From the NCBI GenBank assembly GCA_003132905.1, contig PKZC01000180.1, positions 1,957 to 8,123 on the forward strand: a DNA stretch of 6,167 nt, given 5' to 3'. Under the pieces are notes generated by a model. That model worked only from the letters and a program-made list of their open reading frames with translations, was not told where the DNA came from and did not search any database. The stretch is from Bryobacterales bacterium (GTDB lineage: Bacteria > Acidobacteriota > Terriglobia > Bryobacterales > Bryobacteraceae). A program made the translations under genes and the position numbers. Shown piece by piece: positions 1 to 5,878 of the stretch (positions are counted from its first letter, which is position 1; every line of letters begins with the position of its first letter).

Positions 1-1182
1 GTCGAAGAACGTATGCACGTAGTCCATAGTAATCCTGAGTCCACGGCGCCCATCCAGTCCTCCCTTTTGCAGGTGTTGCAGCGTCCTGATGAAATACTGG
101 CTCTTCAGAAGAATTTGATCGCTGAAACTGAAATGATTCGCACCGCGAATATAGAGAAGTAATCTCCCATTCGGGACGCGGTCGTAAATCGATTCAAGGT
201 CAGTAATCACTTTGTGAGGCTCCGGATCTGAGAGATCGCCATGGTCGCTCAAAAGGAACAGGAAGGGCTGCGTCAGACCATCCTTAATCACGCTGCCCAA
301 AGGTTCGCCATCCAGATCGATCCCGGCCTTGCACCGGGAATCGTCATGGCAAAACTGCAACGCCGTGGCGCCGCCGAAGGAATGCCCGAATATTCCGAGG
401 CGCTGCATGTCCAGCCGTTGTTTAAACCTGCCTGACGGGTCGGCAGCATTGAGACGTTCCAATTGATCCACCACGAACTGTGCATCTCCGCTCCACATGG
501 GCAGGATCCTTTTGACAAAACGCTCCTGGTCGGCCACAGTCAGATTGTCGGTATTCGCCGCTGGCGATCGCAAAACTACGCGTCCATCCGGGAACACCAC
601 AAGTCCACTACGGTACGGCGCATCGAAGCCAACCACTACATACCCGTGACTCGCCAGGTCCTCAGCGAGAGTTGTGAAGTCCGCCGTCAAAGCTGATCCG
701 CCAGGCCGCATGATCACAACCGGATAAGAGTTCTGCTCCGGTGAGATTCCTGGATTGGACGAGCTATGGACGTGCACTACGGAGGGATCACGAGTGAGGA
801 AGTGACTCAGCAACGCCCCTGCCGAACGCGCCCTCGGTTCGTGCCAGGAAGAAGGCAGATACTCAGCCGGCGCGGCCGATTGAGATCGCGCCGAGGGGTA
901 CCAGATCCAAACCACAACTTCTCTCTTCACTCCCGAAGCTGGGGCCAGATCGTCGACCTGTGCATGATTCACCCAGGCGTAGGACGTGCGCCCGACTGCA
1001 AAGTGTCCGGTGGGCACTGGAAGCGTCATTTCAGCCCTGTGCTCCTGCCAGAGCAGGGCAAGCAAAGCAGCTATTCCGAGCACGACAAGCGTGGCGAGAA
1101 CCGTGAAGCCCTTAATCAGACGCCTGAAAAATGTTGGCGATGGTTTGGTGGAGATGGCGGGTTTAGCTGTGCGCATAAACAT
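1..1182 (-). CDS. Platelet-activating-factor acetylhydrolase-like serine hydrolase, membrane-anchored (C-terminus cut by window edge)
   Basis: An alpha/beta hydrolase likely to cleave short or oxidised acyl esters, possibly phospholipids, outside the cytoplasmic membrane. The frame is open for 394 codons and leaves the window at base 1. Residues about 26-45 form one hydrophobic segment after a basic stretch, so the protein is an N-in membrane anchor or uncleaved signal. A D-L-A-S-H-G stretch (175-180) matches the strand preceding the nucleophile elbow in the PAF-AH family. The elbow reads G-H-S-F-G-G with Ser268; Asp291 lies in L-D-G and His350 in A-N-H-F. Order and spacing match the Ser273/Asp296/His351 triad of human plasma PAF-AH. 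The start is uncertain: ATG codons at 1191, 1182 and 1176 are in frame and none has a clear Shine-Dalgarno. I prefer 1182 because the -10 box of a strong promoter covers the ATG at 1191. A general dienelactone-hydrolase-like esterase is the alternative; the true substrate is unknown. Confidence 0.88.
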   Translation of the reverse strand, partial: MFMRTAKPAISTKPSPTFFRRLIKGFTVLATLVVLGIAALLALLWQEHRAEMTLPVPTGHFAVGRTSYAWVNHAQVDDLAPASGVKREVVVWIWYPSARSQSAAPAEYLPSSWHEPRARSAGALLSHFLTRDPSVVHVHSSSNPGISPEQNSYPVVIMRPGGSALTADFTTLAEDLASHGYVVVGFDAPYRSGLVVFPDGRVVLRSPAANTDNLTVADQERFVKRILPMWSGDAQFVVDQLERLNAADPSGRFKQRLDMQRLGIFGHSFGGATALQFCHDDSRCKAGIDLDGEPLGSVIKDGLTQPFLFLLSDHGDLSDPEPHKVITDLESIYDRVPNGRLLLYIRGANHFSFSDQILLKSQYFIRTLQHLQKGGLDGRRGLRITMDYVHTFFD

Positions 1183-1189
1183 TCGATTC

Positions 1190-1218
1190 ATTATCTAGAA
1201 AGTACTTTATGACGTCAA
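1190..1218 (-). promoter_or_regulatory. Sigma-70-type promoter of the PAF-AH-like gene
   Basis: On the minus strand TTGACG (1218-1213) is followed after exactly 17 bases by GATAAT (1195-1190). Each box matches the consensus at five of six positions. Transcription would start near 1183-1182, at or one base before the ATG at 1182, which predicts a leaderless or nearly leaderless mRNA. The -10 box overlaps the upstream in-frame ATG at 1191, so that codon would not be transcribed from this promoter. This is read from sequence only. Confidence 0.6.
1199..1217. promoter_or_regulatory. Two adjacent perfect palindromes within the PAF-AH-like promoter (candidate operator)
   Basis: AAAGTACTTT (1199-1208) and TGACGTCA (1210-1217) are both perfect palindromes separated by a single base. 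The first lies in the spacer between the -35 and -10 boxes and the second overlaps the -35 box. A protein bound here would block RNA polymerase, so a repressor site is plausible. Short palindromes also arise by chance, and no regulator is identified. Confidence 0.35.
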
Positions 1219-1315
1219 GTAGTTCCGCGTGTGACGGATTATTTGAAAGGGAGCATCCCGAAAGCTGGGGCCTTGGATTATGTACGTCGGCCGTGTATTT
1301 AGACGGGCTCGGATG

Positions 1316-1321
1316 TATGAT
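1316..1321 (+). promoter_or_regulatory. Candidate -10 box for the SnoaL-like gene
   Basis: TATGAT matches the sigma-70 -10 consensus at five of six positions and would give a leader of about 24 bases containing the AGGAGA ribosome site. No good -35 box lies at the proper distance. A second weak pair, TTGGAT (1273-1278) with TATTTA (1296-1301) at 17 bases, is an alternative. The rest of the 169-base divergent region from 1183 to 1351 holds the lipase promoter and nothing else I can support. Confidence 0.3.
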
Positions 1322-1351
1322 GGGGAAAATCCACAGTAGGAGACACGCATC

Positions 1352-1939
1352 ATGAGCGAATGGACTAACGGGCGAACGAGTGGGCTAGCCACAGTTGCGG
1401 TTCTAAGCCTGAGTGTAGTGGGCGCTGCATTCGGCGCGGACTCCGCGGCCGCACGATTGCAAAAGGTGGAGGATCGCCAGGCCATCGAACAGTTGCTGAT
1501 GGGCGATTATCCCAGGGCTCTGGATGGGAACGATTGGGCGGCCTATGCGTCTTTTTTCACGCGGGACGGCACGCTCATCATGGGTGGCGGCGCCACGAAG
1601 GTTACCGGTCCCGCCGCGATTAAAGAATACTTCAGCTCACGTCCCACCCCAGGCGCAGCGGCTTCGGCCGCTCCATCGCCATGCCCTGTTCCACCGGGCG
1701 GTCATAGAAGCGAGCACGTGGTGACCAACCTGACTGTCCAAATCAATGGCGACACGGCTACCGATCAGGCCTACTGGCAGACCATCGTTACCAGAGACTG
1801 CAAGTCGGTCGTCGCGGGCGCAGGGCACTATGAGGACGTGTTGAAGCGCGAGGATGGACGCTGGAAGTTTTCGAAGCGCGAGATTATCGACGACATTCCG
1901 CCCAGGACCACGCCTGCTGCGTCTGCGACGACGCGATAA
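1352..1939 (+). CDS. Exported SnoaL-like / NTF2-fold protein
   Basis: A 195-residue protein with a probable Sec signal peptide: hydrophobic residues about 12-24, then a likely cleavage after A-F-G-A at 29. The rest fits a SnoaL_4-type cone-shaped NTF2 domain. The opening helix contains V-E-D-R-Q-A-I-E-Q-L-L (39-49), followed by the family pattern A-L-D-x-x-D-W-x-x-Y (56-65) and F-F-T-R-D-G-T (68-74). The closing strands read G-H-Y-E-D-V-L-K-R-E-D-G-R-W-K-F (158-173). A Pro/Ala-rich insert at 98-117 carries Cys111, which could pair with Cys150 outside the cytoplasm. NTF2-fold proteins may be enzymes (cyclases, isomerases) or ligand binders, and no catalytic set is certain here. The ATG is supported by AGGAGA at 1338-1343, eight bases upstream. 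It is divergent to the lipase gene and convergent with the glycosyltransferase gene. Confidence 0.85.
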   Translation: MSEWTNGRTSGLATVAVLSLSVVGAAFGADSAAARLQKVEDRQAIEQLLMGDYPRALDGNDWAAYASFFTRDGTLIMGGGATKVTGPAAIKEYFSSRPTPGAAASAAPSPCPVPPGGHRSEHVVTNLTVQINGDTATDQAYWQTIVTRDCKSVVAGAGHYEDVLKREDGRWKFSKREIIDDIPPRTTPAASATTR

Positions 1940-1948
1940 CGCGATAAC
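1933..1948 (+). repeat. Tandem 8-base duplication across the stop codon of the SnoaL-like gene
   Basis: GCGATAAC occurs twice head to tail, and the first copy contains the TAA stop of the SnoaL-like gene. It fills most of the 12-base gap to the stop of the opposing glycosyltransferase gene. It is probably a small slippage duplication; no function is implied. Confidence 0.6.
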
Positions 1949-1951
1949 CGG

Positions 1952-3418
1952 TCACCGCCGAGCGAAGATCTCGATCCACTGTCCGCGGCGCGTCCAGCGT
2001 TGCACCGGGACCAGGCCGAAATGCTGGCGCACTTCACGGGCATTCATTTCGCGTTCGTAGTCGTAAAAACGGCTGAGAAAATCGCGCAGAGGCTGCCATC
2101 GCAAGACTCCCCAACTGGGCTCCCAGGTTCGCGAATAGAGCACCAGCACATCCACTGGCGTCGGGTTGATTGCGCCCAACGTTGAAACGTGAAGGTCGGA
2201 AGTTTCGGCCGCGGACATGGCTTGGTCAACGTACCCGAAGGCGGGATCGCGTAGAGCTTGCGTGAGTGGCCACGCGGTGTAGATGGTTCTGCTGGGATAA
2301 GACTTTTCCAGGAACTGGGCGGCGGTCCGATGGAGATCGACAAAGTCGACCATGGCGAGATTGTTCTCGTAAGGAAACGGGAACGGCGGGTTCACAAAGT
2401 TGCCGCTAACAAGCCCGGCCGCGAGCGCTGCTGTGCCGATGTAGCGCCAGAGCGGGCGCAGGAGTTGGAACGCAGCGCCCATCGCGATATAGATGAGCGG
2501 AATTACGGGCAATAGATAACGTTCCAGCGTAGCTCCGCCCAGCAGGCTGACCAGTAGGATATGCCCGGCGATGAAACACCAGACAATTTTCCACCCGCGT
2601 GTGGCGTAGATGCCGCTTCGCTTCCATGCCAAAAAGATCGCGACGGCGCCCACCCAGCGAAAGTCGGAAATAAACAGATAAAAGAATCGACGGAGCAGCG
2701 CGACCGACGCGCGGACCGGATTGAGCGAATAAATGGTGTTGTACTGCGTGAAACCCGGATCGCCGAACAGGTGTCCGGTAGTGTGCCAGAGCGCGATGAA
2801 CCATATGGCGAGAGCGGCGAAAGGCGCTAGATAGTAAACCGCATATTTGGAACGCGTGGGATCGCGATACAGCGCCAGGATAAAGATCAGCGGCAGCAGC
2901 GCACCGGTTTCCTTCGAAAGCACCAGCGCCGTGCAGGCGGCCGCCGCGGCGACGTGACGATCGGCCAGGAAGAACAACAGGCCGAGCGCGGTGAACAGCA
3001 TGGCTGGCATGTCGAGCTGCGCCATCATCGATTGCGTGTAAAAGAGTGGATCGACAAGCAAGAATACGACGGCGAAAATGGCCGGCGCGCGATCGCGAGA
3101 CAGTTCACCGCCCAGGAAATAGGTAGCAACGACGGCCCCAGCGGCGAGCGCCAGCATGGCCGATCGCGTGGCGGCAATGGAATAACCCGCGATTCGCCAC
3201 ACCAGCGCGAGATACGCCATTACGGCCGGCGGATGCGCATTCGGCACCGTGGAGTGCGGGATCCACGCGCCATCACGCAGAATGTCGAGCGCCGCCGGAA
3301 CGAACTGGCCGAGTTCGTCCCAGAAATACGGCAGTCCGAAATAAGGAAGATGCGCGACGAAAACCAGAAGCGCGAACGCGGCGAGAATCAGGAACGTGCT
3401 GAAGCGGATCGCCCGCAT
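1952..3418 (-). CDS. Family 39-type (ArnT/PMT-like, GT-C fold) membrane glycosyltransferase
   Basis: A 488-residue polytopic inner-membrane protein expected to move a sugar from a polyprenyl-phosphate carrier to an acceptor on the periplasmic side. About ten hydrophobic segments fill residues 8-345. An acidic pair in the first outer loop (Asp34-Glu35, in F-W-D-E-L) sits where GT-C enzymes carry their catalytic acid. Other family-like sites are N-A-H-P-P (60-64), Q-L-D-M-P (134-138), S-K-E-T-G (168-172) and L-E-R-Y-L-L-P (298-304). The last 140 or so residues form a soluble, probably periplasmic, domain. The first ATG lacks a good Shine-Dalgarno, but an in-frame TAA at 3430-3428 rules out a longer reading. 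It is the last gene of the minus-strand cluster, 19 bases after the DUF3467 gene, so translation may depend on upstream reading. Donor and acceptor cannot be told from sequence. Confidence 0.85.
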   Translation of the reverse strand: MRAIRFSTFLILAAFALLVFVAHLPYFGLPYFWDELGQFVPAALDILRDGAWIPHSTVPNAHPPAVMAYLALVWRIAGYSIAATRSAMLALAAGAVVATYFLGGELSRDRAPAIFAVVFLLVDPLFYTQSMMAQLDMPAMLFTALGLLFFLADRHVAAAAACTALVLSKETGALLPLIFILALYRDPTRSKYAVYYLAPFAALAIWFIALWHTTGHLFGDPGFTQYNTIYSLNPVRASVALLRRFFYLFISDFRWVGAVAIFLAWKRSGIYATRGWKIVWCFIAGHILLVSLLGGATLERYLLPVIPLIYIAMGAAFQLLRPLWRYIGTAALAAGLVSGNFVNPPFPFPYENNLAMVDFVDLHRTAAQFLEKSYPSRTIYTAWPLTQALRDPAFGYVDQAMSAAETSDLHVSTLGAINPTPVDVLVLYSRTWEPSWGVLRWQPLRDFLSRFYDYEREMNAREVRQHFGLVPVQRWTRRGQWIEIFARR

Positions 3419-3437
3419 TAAATTGACTTACGACAAC

Positions 3438-3743
3438 TCAGTTAATGGCGCCAGGCTTGCCTGGGTGCGGCTCCAGCTTGATTTCGCCGAACGTCGCCTC
3501 ATACTGCGAGATGTTTTGCGTCAGGACGTTCAGTAACGCCTTGGCTTGCTGCGGACTCAGGTACACACCCTGGAAATTATTGATGGTCACGGCGTCCGGC
3601 GCAGTCTGGTTCACAGTGCCGAACATCAAAAAAAAGTCCCAGAGGTTGACGCGGATCTGAACGCTGTTGGCATAGCTCTCGCGGTACTCGGCGGTATTGT
3701 TCAACTGAAATTTCGGCGCGGGTTGGGATGGCGTCATAGACAC
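3438..3743 (-). CDS. DUF3467 family protein
   Basis: A small cytoplasmic protein (101 residues from GTG 3743, 99 from ATG 3737) matching the DUF3467 pattern. It has Y-A-N-S-V (24-28), L-W-D-F-F-L-M-F-G (34-42), then V-Y-L-S-P-Q-Q-A-K-A-L (60-70), and closes with Y-E-A-T-F-G-E-I (81-88). DUF3467 proteins are small, widespread and without an agreed function. There is no signal peptide or membrane segment, unlike both neighbours in the cluster. Neither start has a convincing ribosome site; the GTG and ATG differ by only two codons. It lies 27 bases after the exported 401-residue protein and 19 bases before the glycosyltransferase, so co-transcription is likely. The last ten or so residues (H-P-G-K-P-G and onward) form a flexible tail. 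Confidence 0.85.
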   Translation of the reverse strand: MSMTPSQPAPKFQLNNTAEYRESYANSVQIRVNLWDFFLMFGTVNQTAPDAVTINNFQGVYLSPQQAKALLNVLTQNISQYEATFGEIKLEPHPGKPGAIN

Positions 3744-3770
3744 AACTATAGTGACACAGCGAGTCGAACA

Positions 3771-4976
3771 CTAATAGCTGATCAGGCGATAGTAGCGGGC
3801 CATCCAATAGGGCAGGATGTAGTCGATGCCCGCGCTTTCGATCAGGCCTGATCCGCCGCCATCCAGCTGGAACGGGCTGCGCTGCCACAGGAAGTCCGTG
3901 GTCACTCGCTGCACAACTGGCAGAGGATCGCAGGATTCATCGGAGTTGACGCACGAAGTGTATTGTCCGCGCAAGTCTACATAGAAATCGCGGCGCGGGC
4001 GGAATAGCCAGGCGCGCAAGTAAGAGACGGTGGCGAGATCGCGCTTGCGGTCCGGGCCGTTGAGGGCGCGGTCCAGCATATTGAAATGTGCATTCTCGTG
4101 GCTCTTTACGGCGTTGCGAAAGGTGGTGTAGATGGATTGATAGCGGCCCAGAAGCGCGGGGTCCTTTTCCAGACGGATCAGGCTGAATAGGTTGATCGCG
4201 TCCAGGTTGAACTTGAAGTAAGAATCGCGAACATCGGCGGCATCGATGGCGACCGGAAGACTGGCGAGGGCGGAGTCCGTGGCCGCCAGATTTTGATATG
4301 CCGATGCGAACTGCGCGGGGTTTACCTGACGGCCAATCTGCAGCAGCCCCAGTTGCTCGTCGGGCCGGATGAGGAAAGTCGTGCTTACCGATCCGTCGGG
4401 CATGGCGACGTTCCACCCATGCGCGGTAAGGAAATTCAGCAGGCGCGTGGCTATCGACTGGATGGCGGGTTGAGTCGCGGCGTCCAGCAAATCGTAGGCC
4501 ACACTGAGGCCGAAAAAGACTCCCATGTATTCATCGCGCGAGGTATTGCCGACCCAATAATTGTCGCCGCTCTCATGGATCCCATTCGCCGACTCTTCGC
4601 TGGTGATGCCGGCGGCATAGTTGGAATTGATGGGCACGATGCAGCGCGCGAGAACGTCGGTACCCGTGACATCTACCAGTGTCTTCAGATATGCCAGCGC
4701 GCCTTGGGCGTTGGTGAGCGCGGCGGGATCGCCAGACACCTTGTAGCGATAGGATTCCGCGGCGAGATAGTGGCCGGTCCAAAGCGCCGAGTCGCCGCAA
4801 CGCGTGTAGCCGGTAATGTTCGCGCTGGTGGAGGTGGCGAAAATCGGATCCAGAATCCCGCCGAAGGGCAAATGGCGCGATTGAATGGTGGCGTCCAGGG
4901 AGAGCGCGTCCACCGAAGTTGGCGATGGTCCGCCGTAGCACAGCAGAGCGAAAGCTAGCGCAAAGGCGGCTCGCAT
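3771..4976 (-). CDS. Exported 401-residue protein, alpha/alpha-barrel-like, with an HExxH motif; function unknown
   Basis: I do not recognise a characterised family. Residues about 3-16 are hydrophobic and followed by small and polar residues, consistent with a Sec signal peptide, although only Arg2 gives positive charge. The start is firm on the upstream side, since an in-frame TGA lies two codons before the ATG. The mature part is mostly helical with repeating pairs such as G-D-S-A-L-W-T-G-H-Y (61-70), S-G-D-P-A-A-L (81-87) and S-R-D-E-Y-M-G-V-F-F-G-L (146-157). This resembles six-hairpin (alpha/alpha) toroids of glycan-active proteins. Cys60, Cys112, Cys342 and Cys349 could form two disulfides. 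H-E-N-A-H at 293-297 fits the zinc-peptidase HExxH pattern, but no third ligand is evident. Acidic patches at 126-128 and 147-149 are other candidate active-site parts. It lies 37 bases after the small first gene and 27 bases before the DUF3467 gene. Confidence 0.75.
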   Translation of the reverse strand: MRAAFALAFALLCYGGPSPTSVDALSLDATIQSRHLPFGGILDPIFATSTSANITGYTRCGDSALWTGHYLAAESYRYKVSGDPAALTNAQGALAYLKTLVDVTGTDVLARCIVPINSNYAAGITSEESANGIHESGDNYWVGNTSRDEYMGVFFGLSVAYDLLDAATQPAIQSIATRLLNFLTAHGWNVAMPDGSVSTTFLIRPDEQLGLLQIGRQVNPAQFASAYQNLAATDSALASLPVAIDAADVRDSYFKFNLDAINLFSLIRLEKDPALLGRYQSIYTTFRNAVKSHENAHFNMLDRALNGPDRKRDLATVSYLRAWLFRPRRDFYVDLRGQYTSCVNSDESCDPLPVVQRVTTDFLWQRSPFQLDGGGSGLIESAGIDYILPYWMARYYRLISY

Positions 4977-5013
4977 GTCTCATGGACGCGAAGCGACGCT
5001 CGGATGTTGCGAG

Positions 5014-5355
5014 TTAGTCTATTTGATCGCCCTGATCTTCCGGGTCGCCCACAGGGATGCGCAACAGCGTTTCCGGATCCAGGAACTGGAGGAAGCCGGG
5101 AGGCAGCGTATCGGTGGGATCATCAATGTTCGTCGGCCCGATGGCGCCCTGCGCTCCAATGAGGCAAAGGTCGGCGCCGGGCCATTCCGCCTTGGCGCTG
5201 TCGAGCGCGTTGGTGAACGATTGAATGTCGCGATGTTCCAGCCTTGCGGCCGCCGGCGCATGCGGAGGCTTGGGCGGGTGCGCGGTGATGCCCAGGTGCT
5301 GGTGGTGGGACGACCGCAGGGTCTCGGCCACTTTTTGAAGCGATGCAGGTTTCAT
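5014..5355 (-). CDS. Unrecognised 113-residue protein, first gene of the minus-strand cluster
   Basis: No family is recognised. The protein has a short helical N-terminus (K-V-A-E-T-L-R), then a His/Pro-rich stretch from about residue 16 to 34 containing S-H-H-Q-H and A-H-P-P-K-P-P-H. The more ordered part follows, including A-D-L-C-L-I-G-A-Q-G-A-I-G-P and an acidic end rich in Asp, Glu and Gln. There is one cysteine, no signal peptide and no membrane segment. The frame remains open upstream to an ATG at 5553. I choose ATG 5355 because GAAAGG stands six bases before it, and because the upstream reading crosses the promoter-operator region of the divergent ArsR gene. Third codon positions are strongly GC-rich, as in true genes here. 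It lies 37 bases ahead of the exported 401-residue protein, so it likely leads the operon. Its partner or substrate is unknown. Confidence 0.65.
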   Translation of the reverse strand: MKPASLQKVAETLRSSHHQHLGITAHPPKPPHAPAAARLEHRDIQSFTNALDSAKAEWPGADLCLIGAQGAIGPTNIDDPTDTLPPGFLQFLDPETLLRIPVGDPEDQGDQID

Positions 5356-5361
5356 CGGATG

Positions 5362-5367
5362 CCTTTC
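5362..5367 (-). promoter_or_regulatory. Ribosome binding site deciding the start of the 113-residue protein
   Basis: GAAAGG on the minus strand, six bases before the ATG at 5355. No comparable site precedes the in-frame ATG at 5553, so this supports the shorter reading. Confidence 0.5.
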
Positions 5368-5376
5368 AACGCCAGA

Positions 5377-5416
5377 GTAAGACCAGGGCGCGCCGGAATT
5401 GCGGGTAAGCCAGGGG
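5377..5416. repeat. Imperfect direct repeat upstream of the four-gene cluster
   Basis: GTAAGACCAGGG (5377-5388) and GTAAGCCAGGGG (5405-5416) are near-copies whose starts are 28 bases apart. They lie 22-61 bases upstream of the first gene of the minus-strand cluster, where an activator or repressor site would be expected. I see no convincing -35/-10 pair for the cluster between 5356 and 5479, so its promoter is unassigned. The repeat could be chance. Confidence 0.35.
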
Positions 5417-5479
5417 CAAGTTACTAACGTGGAAGGCGAGAAAGATTCGCTGGTGGTGTGATCGTCCGCACTGAACTTC

Positions 5480-5508
5480 TTGTCCCGTTTTATGCGATAT
5501 TCAATATT
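5480..5508 (+). promoter_or_regulatory. Candidate promoter of the ArsR-SulP operon
   Basis: TTGTCC (5480-5485) and AATATT (5503-5508) are separated by 17 bases, each matching four of six consensus positions. The predicted transcript would begin near 5515, just before the TTG start at 5528 and after the ATG at 5492. It overlaps the dyad at 5497-5516, as expected for a self-repressed gene. The match is moderate. Confidence 0.4.
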
Positions 5509-5516
5509 TCGAATAT
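5497..5516. promoter_or_regulatory. Probable ArsR-type operator (inverted repeat)
   Basis: ATATTC (5497-5502), eight bases, then GAATAT (5511-5516) form a perfect six-base dyad. The right arm extends into the self-complementary GAATATTC (5511-5518). This AT-rich ATATTC/GAATAT type of dyad resembles known operators of ArsR/SmtB-family winged-helix repressors. It stands directly before the ArsR-family gene and is far more AT-rich than its surroundings. It could also affect the divergent minus-strand cluster, whose first gene begins about 140 bases away. Confidence 0.55.
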
Positions 5517-5527
5517 TCATCATCTGT

Positions 5528-5878
5528 TTGCGAGACACTCTTCGACAGTTCAAAGCCGACTTTTTTCAAGCGCTGGCCCATCCCACCCGAATCGCTATCG
5601 TCGAACAACTGCGGGACGGCGAATTATCGGCCGGCGCTCTTATGGAGCGGTTGGGTGTCGAGCAGGCCAACGTCTCGCAACACCTGGCGGTGCTGCGCGC
5701 CAAGAATATCCTGATTAATCGCAAGACCGGCAATCAGGTTTTCTACACCGTCCGCCATCCCTTGATTATCGAAGTGCTGGACGTGACGCGCCGCTACTTT
5801 CACGTCCACATGAACCAAGTCCTCGCGACTCTTAAGGCCATGGAGAGGGTGGATAAAGCCGAAAAGAGGGGGAGATGA
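5528..5878 (+). CDS. ArsR-family winged-helix repressor linked to a SulP transporter
   Basis: A 116-residue DNA-binding protein expected to repress its own operon. It opens with F-K-A-D-F-F-Q-A-L-A-H-P-T-R (8-21), typical of the family. The helix-turn-helix spans about 31-58 with recognition helix Q-A-N-V-S-Q-H-L (46-53), and the wing contains T-G-N-Q-V-F-Y (67-73). With the start used here the protein has no cysteine at all, so the classic ELCVCDL-type metal site is absent. The SmtB/CzrA helix-5 pattern (D-x-H...H-x-x-E/H) is also not present, although His77, His92 and His94 occur, so the signal is unknown. Start choice: TTG 5528 gives the family's usual short N-terminus and leaves the operator outside the gene. 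ATG 5492 would add an unusual hydrophobic stretch encoded by the dyad; TTG 5480 is also possible. None has a Shine-Dalgarno. The stop overlaps the SulP start by four bases (ATGA). Confidence 0.85.
   Translation: MRDTLRQFKADFFQALAHPTRIAIVEQLRDGELSAGALMERLGVEQANVSQHLAVLRAKNILINRKTGNQVFYTVRHPLIIEVLDVTRRYFHVHMNQVLATLKAMERVDKAEKRGR

Noticed and set aside
241..1212. Several plus-strand open frames and one minus-strand frame within the lipase region
   Set aside because: The minus-strand lipase frame is open through the whole region with three correctly spaced catalytic residues, so the others are shadows.
931..1272. Near-repeat of TCCCGAAGCTGGGGCC in the lipase gene (931-946) and, with one extra A, before the SnoaL-like gene (1256-1272)
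   Set aside because: There are only two copies, one inside coding sequence, without other shared flanks. It is probably chance or a trivial duplication; no element boundary is visible.
2954..3421. A plus-strand open frame (155 codons) opposite the glycosyltransferase start
   Set aside because: It is a highly charged Arg/Glu/Gln product, typical of the antisense of membrane-segment codons; the minus frame has clear GT-C features.
4293..4958. A long plus-strand open frame (221 codons) inside the exported 401-residue gene
   Set aside because: It is the antisense reading of a protein with signal peptide, disulfide cysteines and helical repeats. The antisense product has no recognisable features.
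4971..4976. Lipoprotein reading of the exported 401-residue protein, with Cys13 as lipidation site
   Set aside because: The residues before Cys13 are A-L-L, and the position before the cysteine is Leu rather than Gly, Ala or Ser, so it does not fit a lipobox.
4975..5427. A plus-strand open frame of 150 codons opposite the 113-residue protein
   Set aside because: Its composition is Arg/Gly-rich, as expected for the mirror of a GC-rich gene. It has no domain signs and lies against the minus-strand operon direction.
5356..5553. A 66-residue N-terminal extension of the 113-residue protein from ATG 5553
   Set aside because: It crosses the ArsR start, operator and promoter on the opposite strand, lacks a ribosome site, and looks unlike the downstream protein. 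GAAAGG before ATG 5355 gives a better start.
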